The position numbers and the translations under genes are program-made. Of a stretch of 7,285 bases of DNA, positions 5,766 through 7,285 are shown one piece after another; within the stretch, counting starts at the first letter, position 1, and each line of letters opens with the position of its first letter. The notes below the pieces were generated by a model. That model had not been told where the DNA came from and searched no databases. It saw only the letters and a list, made by a program, of their open reading frames with translations. Source of the stretch: Planctomycetota bacterium (lineage in GTDB: Bacteria; Planctomycetota; UBA1135); assembly GCA_003501525.1 (NCBI GenBank), contig DNPI01000076.1, positions 1 through 7,285 on the forward strand, in the 5' to 3' direction.

Positions 5766-6826
5766 CTCACCCCTCATACGGTCGCAAAATTCTCGCTCCT
5801 CTCCTGAAAGGTGTTATCGAGAATCTCGAGACTGCTCCAACTTCGATTTTCGTCTTAGTCGACCGCAGAGCCAAGATAGCTTTAGAGCCCATCAAGAAAA
5901 GCCTCGGAGCTATAGGCCTTCCTACACATGTGCGCCAATGGTGGCCATCGGAACAGAGAAAATCATTCGGGGAAACAGAAGCTCTTATGCAGTGGATGAT
6001 TCGAACCGGGGTAGACCGAGGCTCTCTGCTCATTGCCGCCGGCGGAGGCATAACAACCGACATAGGTGGCTTCGCCGCTTCTTCTATCCTGCGAGGCATT
6101 AAATGGGGAGCAATTCCTACAACCTTACTTGGCATGGCAGATGCCGCCATTGGGGGGAAGACCGCCGTAAACCTCCCCGAAGGTAAAAATTTAGCAGGGG
6201 CTTTCCACGCGCCTGAGTTCATTATTTGTGATATCTCCCTACTAAAGAGTCTCGCCGCCAGGGAGTGGAATTGTGGCTTGGGTGAAATTATAAAAACCGG
6301 AATGGTCGGCCACGGAGAACTGCTCTCATTCTTGGAGGAGACCTCAGCTTCAAAAATCCGCCGGCCAGGCGATGCCGCATTACGTATGGCAATGGAAGCA
6401 GGAGAAGTAAAGCTAAGAATTGTCGAAGCAGACCCCCTAGAAAGAGGCATCCGGAAGCTCCTAAACCTAGGACATACTTTTGGCCATGCATTAGAGACAG
6501 CCGCGGGTCCTAAAAATCTCGCCCACGGCGAAGCCGTTGGGCTTGGGCTTCTATGCGCACTAAGAATGTCCGAGGAACTCTCCATCTCTGAGCCGGGCTA
6601 CCGGAGACGTATTCATGCCTTAATGCGTAGATGCTGCCTTCCTGTGAACTACCCTGGCGCCCTTCCTCCTAGGGGAGAGCTAACTGAGCTTTTAAAAAGG
6701 GACAAAAAATCAAACGCTGGAAAACTCGACGTGATACTCCCTCGTATACCAGGTGAATGCTTAGTCGTTCACGGAGTAGAACCCCCTGTCGCCGCAGCAG
6801 TAATCCACCGAGAACTCGGAGATTAG
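5762..6826 (+). CDS. aroB: 3-dehydroquinate synthase
   Basis: AroB converts DAHP to 3-dehydroquinate, the second step of the shikimate pathway to aromatic amino acids, folate and quinones. It is cytoplasmic and needs NAD+ and a divalent metal (usually Zn2+ or Co2+). The 354 residues match the family. The NAD-binding region reads AAGGGITTDIGGFAA (92-106), followed by IPTTLLGMADAAIGGKTAVN (118-137) with Asp127 and Lys133, then GKNLAGAFH (141-149). The metal ligands are Glu175 (GLGEIIKTG), His238 (NLGHTFGH) and His255 (HGEAVG). RDKK (313-316) and GKLDVILP (320-327) complete the active-site pattern. The common VVGD of the glycine loop is ITTD here, and a family Gln/Val-Asp-Ser motif reads MADAA; no essential residue is missing. 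The ATG overlaps the stop of the membrane protein gene (ATGA), and only a weak GGA precedes it, so it probably depends on coupling. carB follows after 42 bases. The call rules out glycerol-1-phosphate dehydrogenase or 2-deoxy-scyllo-inosose synthase as less likely, given the complete DHQS motif set. Confidence 0.95.
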   Translation: MTHPSYGRKILAPLLKGVIENLETAPTSIFVLVDRRAKIALEPIKKSLGAIGLPTHVRQWWPSEQRKSFGETEALMQWMIRTGVDRGSLLIAAGGGITTDIGGFAASSILRGIKWGAIPTTLLGMADAAIGGKTAVNLPEGKNLAGAFHAPEFIICDISLLKSLAAREWNCGLGEIIKTGMVGHGELLSFLEETSASKIRRPGDAALRMAMEAGEVKLRIVEADPLERGIRKLLNLGHTFGHALETAAGPKNLAHGEAVGLGLLCALRMSEELSISEPGYRRRIHALMRRCCLPVNYPGALPPRGELTELLKRDKKSNAGKLDVILPRIPGECLVVHGVEPPVAAAVIHRELGD

Positions 6827-6868
6827 GGCCGGGGTTGCTATTATCGTCGGCCTTCCGGGCAAACCCCT
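6827..6868 (+). other. 42-base spacer between aroB and carB
   Basis: The spacer is GC-rich and has a weak 5-base inverted repeat, GGCCG (6827-6831) with CGGCC (6848-6852), around a 16-base loop. There is no following T-run, so it is not a convincing intrinsic terminator, and carB may be read through from the aroB operon. No good Shine-Dalgarno is visible before the carB ATG. Confidence 0.4.
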
Positions 6869-7285
6869 ATGCCCAAAAGAGACGATCTGCAGAGCATCCT
6901 AATCATCGGGTCGGGCCCAATTGTTATTGGCCAAGCCTGTGAGTTCGACTATTCCGGCACGCAAGCCGTAAGGGCACTAAAAGAGGAGGGCTACCGCATC
7001 ATCCTCGTCAATTCGAACCCGGCGACGATTATGACCGATCCGGAGCTGGCTGACGTCACTTACGTAGAGCCCATTACTCCTCAATTTGTCGAAAAAATTA
7101 TCTCGAAAGAAAGGCCGGATGCACTGTTGCCCACTCTAGGGGGACAAACTGCGCTCAACGTCGCTTCCGATCTTTACAACAACGGCGTTTTAGAAAAATA
7201 CAACGTGGAAATGATTGGGGCTGATTATCACGTTATTCACAAAGCCGAAGACCGAGAAGAATTTCGACAACTACTTGCCGATCTA
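6869..7285 (+). CDS. carB: Carbamoyl phosphate synthase large subunit, N-terminal 139 residues
   Basis: CarB makes carbamoyl phosphate from bicarbonate, ATP and glutamine-derived ammonia for arginine and pyrimidine synthesis, working with the glutaminase subunit CarA in the cytoplasm. The 139 codons seen are about one eighth of the usual 1,070 or so; the rest lies beyond the right edge. The sequence opens MPKRDDLQSILIIGSGPIVI and continues with GQACEFDYSGTQA (21-33), LVNSNPATIMTD (46-57), TYVEPIT (64-70) and TLGGQTALN (89-97). These are the near-invariant motifs of the first carboxyphosphate domain. The ATG at 6869 gives the classic MPKR start. carA is not next to it in this window. The preceding C26 gene shares the class I amidotransferase fold but is not its partner. 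Confidence 0.97.
   Translation, partial: MPKRDDLQSILIIGSGPIVIGQACEFDYSGTQAVRALKEEGYRIILVNSNPATIMTDPELADVTYVEPITPQFVEKIISKERPDALLPTLGGQTALNVASDLYNNGVLEKYNVEMIGADYHVIHKAEDREEFRQLLADL

Noticed and set aside
5767..6585. A 272-codon minus-strand open frame antisense to aroB
   Set aside because: Its composition (rich in Ser, Pro, Ala, Arg) shows no fold or motif, and the opposite strand carries the full AroB active-site motif set. It is a shadow frame.
6827..6868. Intrinsic terminator between aroB and carB
   Set aside because: Only a 5-base stem with a 16-base loop and no T-run follows; too weak to call.
1..7285. CRISPR arrays, tRNA or rRNA genes, insertion sequences, phage or defence genes
   Set aside because: No direct-repeat arrays, cloverleaf-like segments, transposase motifs or terminal inverted repeats were seen; seven housekeeping-type genes fill the space.

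Overview
The window reads as an ordinary, gene-dense piece of a Gram-negative bacterial chromosome. Seven genes fill it almost end to end, there is no non-coding stretch longer than about 45 bases, and I see no mobile element, RNA gene or CRISPR array. An lpxD gene implies a lipid A outer membrane. Moderate GC content and diverged versions of FolC, LpxD and AroB would fit the PVC superphylum, perhaps Verrucomicrobiota (Opitutae-like). That placement is an impression from protein style, not a demonstrated result.

Layout. (1) Bases 1-1174, minus strand: folC, folylpolyglutamate/dihydrofolate synthase, with its C-terminal end cut off by the left edge. (2) Bases 1201-1656, plus strand: a small Nudix-fold protein with a degenerate Nudix box, divergent from folC across only 26 bases. 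(3) Bases 1653-2687, minus strand: lpxD, convergent with the Nudix gene and overlapping it by 4 bases at the stop codons. (4) Bases 2699 to about 3652, minus strand: a YrbG-like Na+/Ca2+ exchanger family membrane protein, 11 bases upstream of lpxD and probably co-transcribed with it. (5) A compact divergent control region around 3653-3688 with two back-to-back inverted repeats. (6) Bases 3676-6826, plus strand: a tightly coupled three-gene operon made of a peptidase C26 (gamma-glutamyl hydrolase/PuuD-like) amidohydrolase, an unrecognised 453-residue two-helix membrane protein with an internal duplication, and aroB (3-dehydroquinate synthase). Both junctions are 4-base ATGA stop/start overlaps. 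(7) From 6869, plus strand: carB, the large subunit of carbamoyl phosphate synthase, running off the right edge 42 bases after aroB.

How the genes fit together. The content is mostly housekeeping: folate polyglutamylation, lipid A acylation, cation exchange, the shikimate pathway and carbamoyl phosphate for arginine and pyrimidines. A loose metabolic thread can be drawn: AroB leads to chorismate and hence p-aminobenzoate for folate, FolC adds glutamates, and the C26 family includes gamma-glutamyl hydrolases. It is only inference, because folC and the C26 gene are in different transcription units. The least explained item is the 453-residue membrane protein, whose outer portion looks like two copies of a helix plus small beta-rich (possibly OB-like) module. 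I found no convincing evidence of an exotic multi-gene system.
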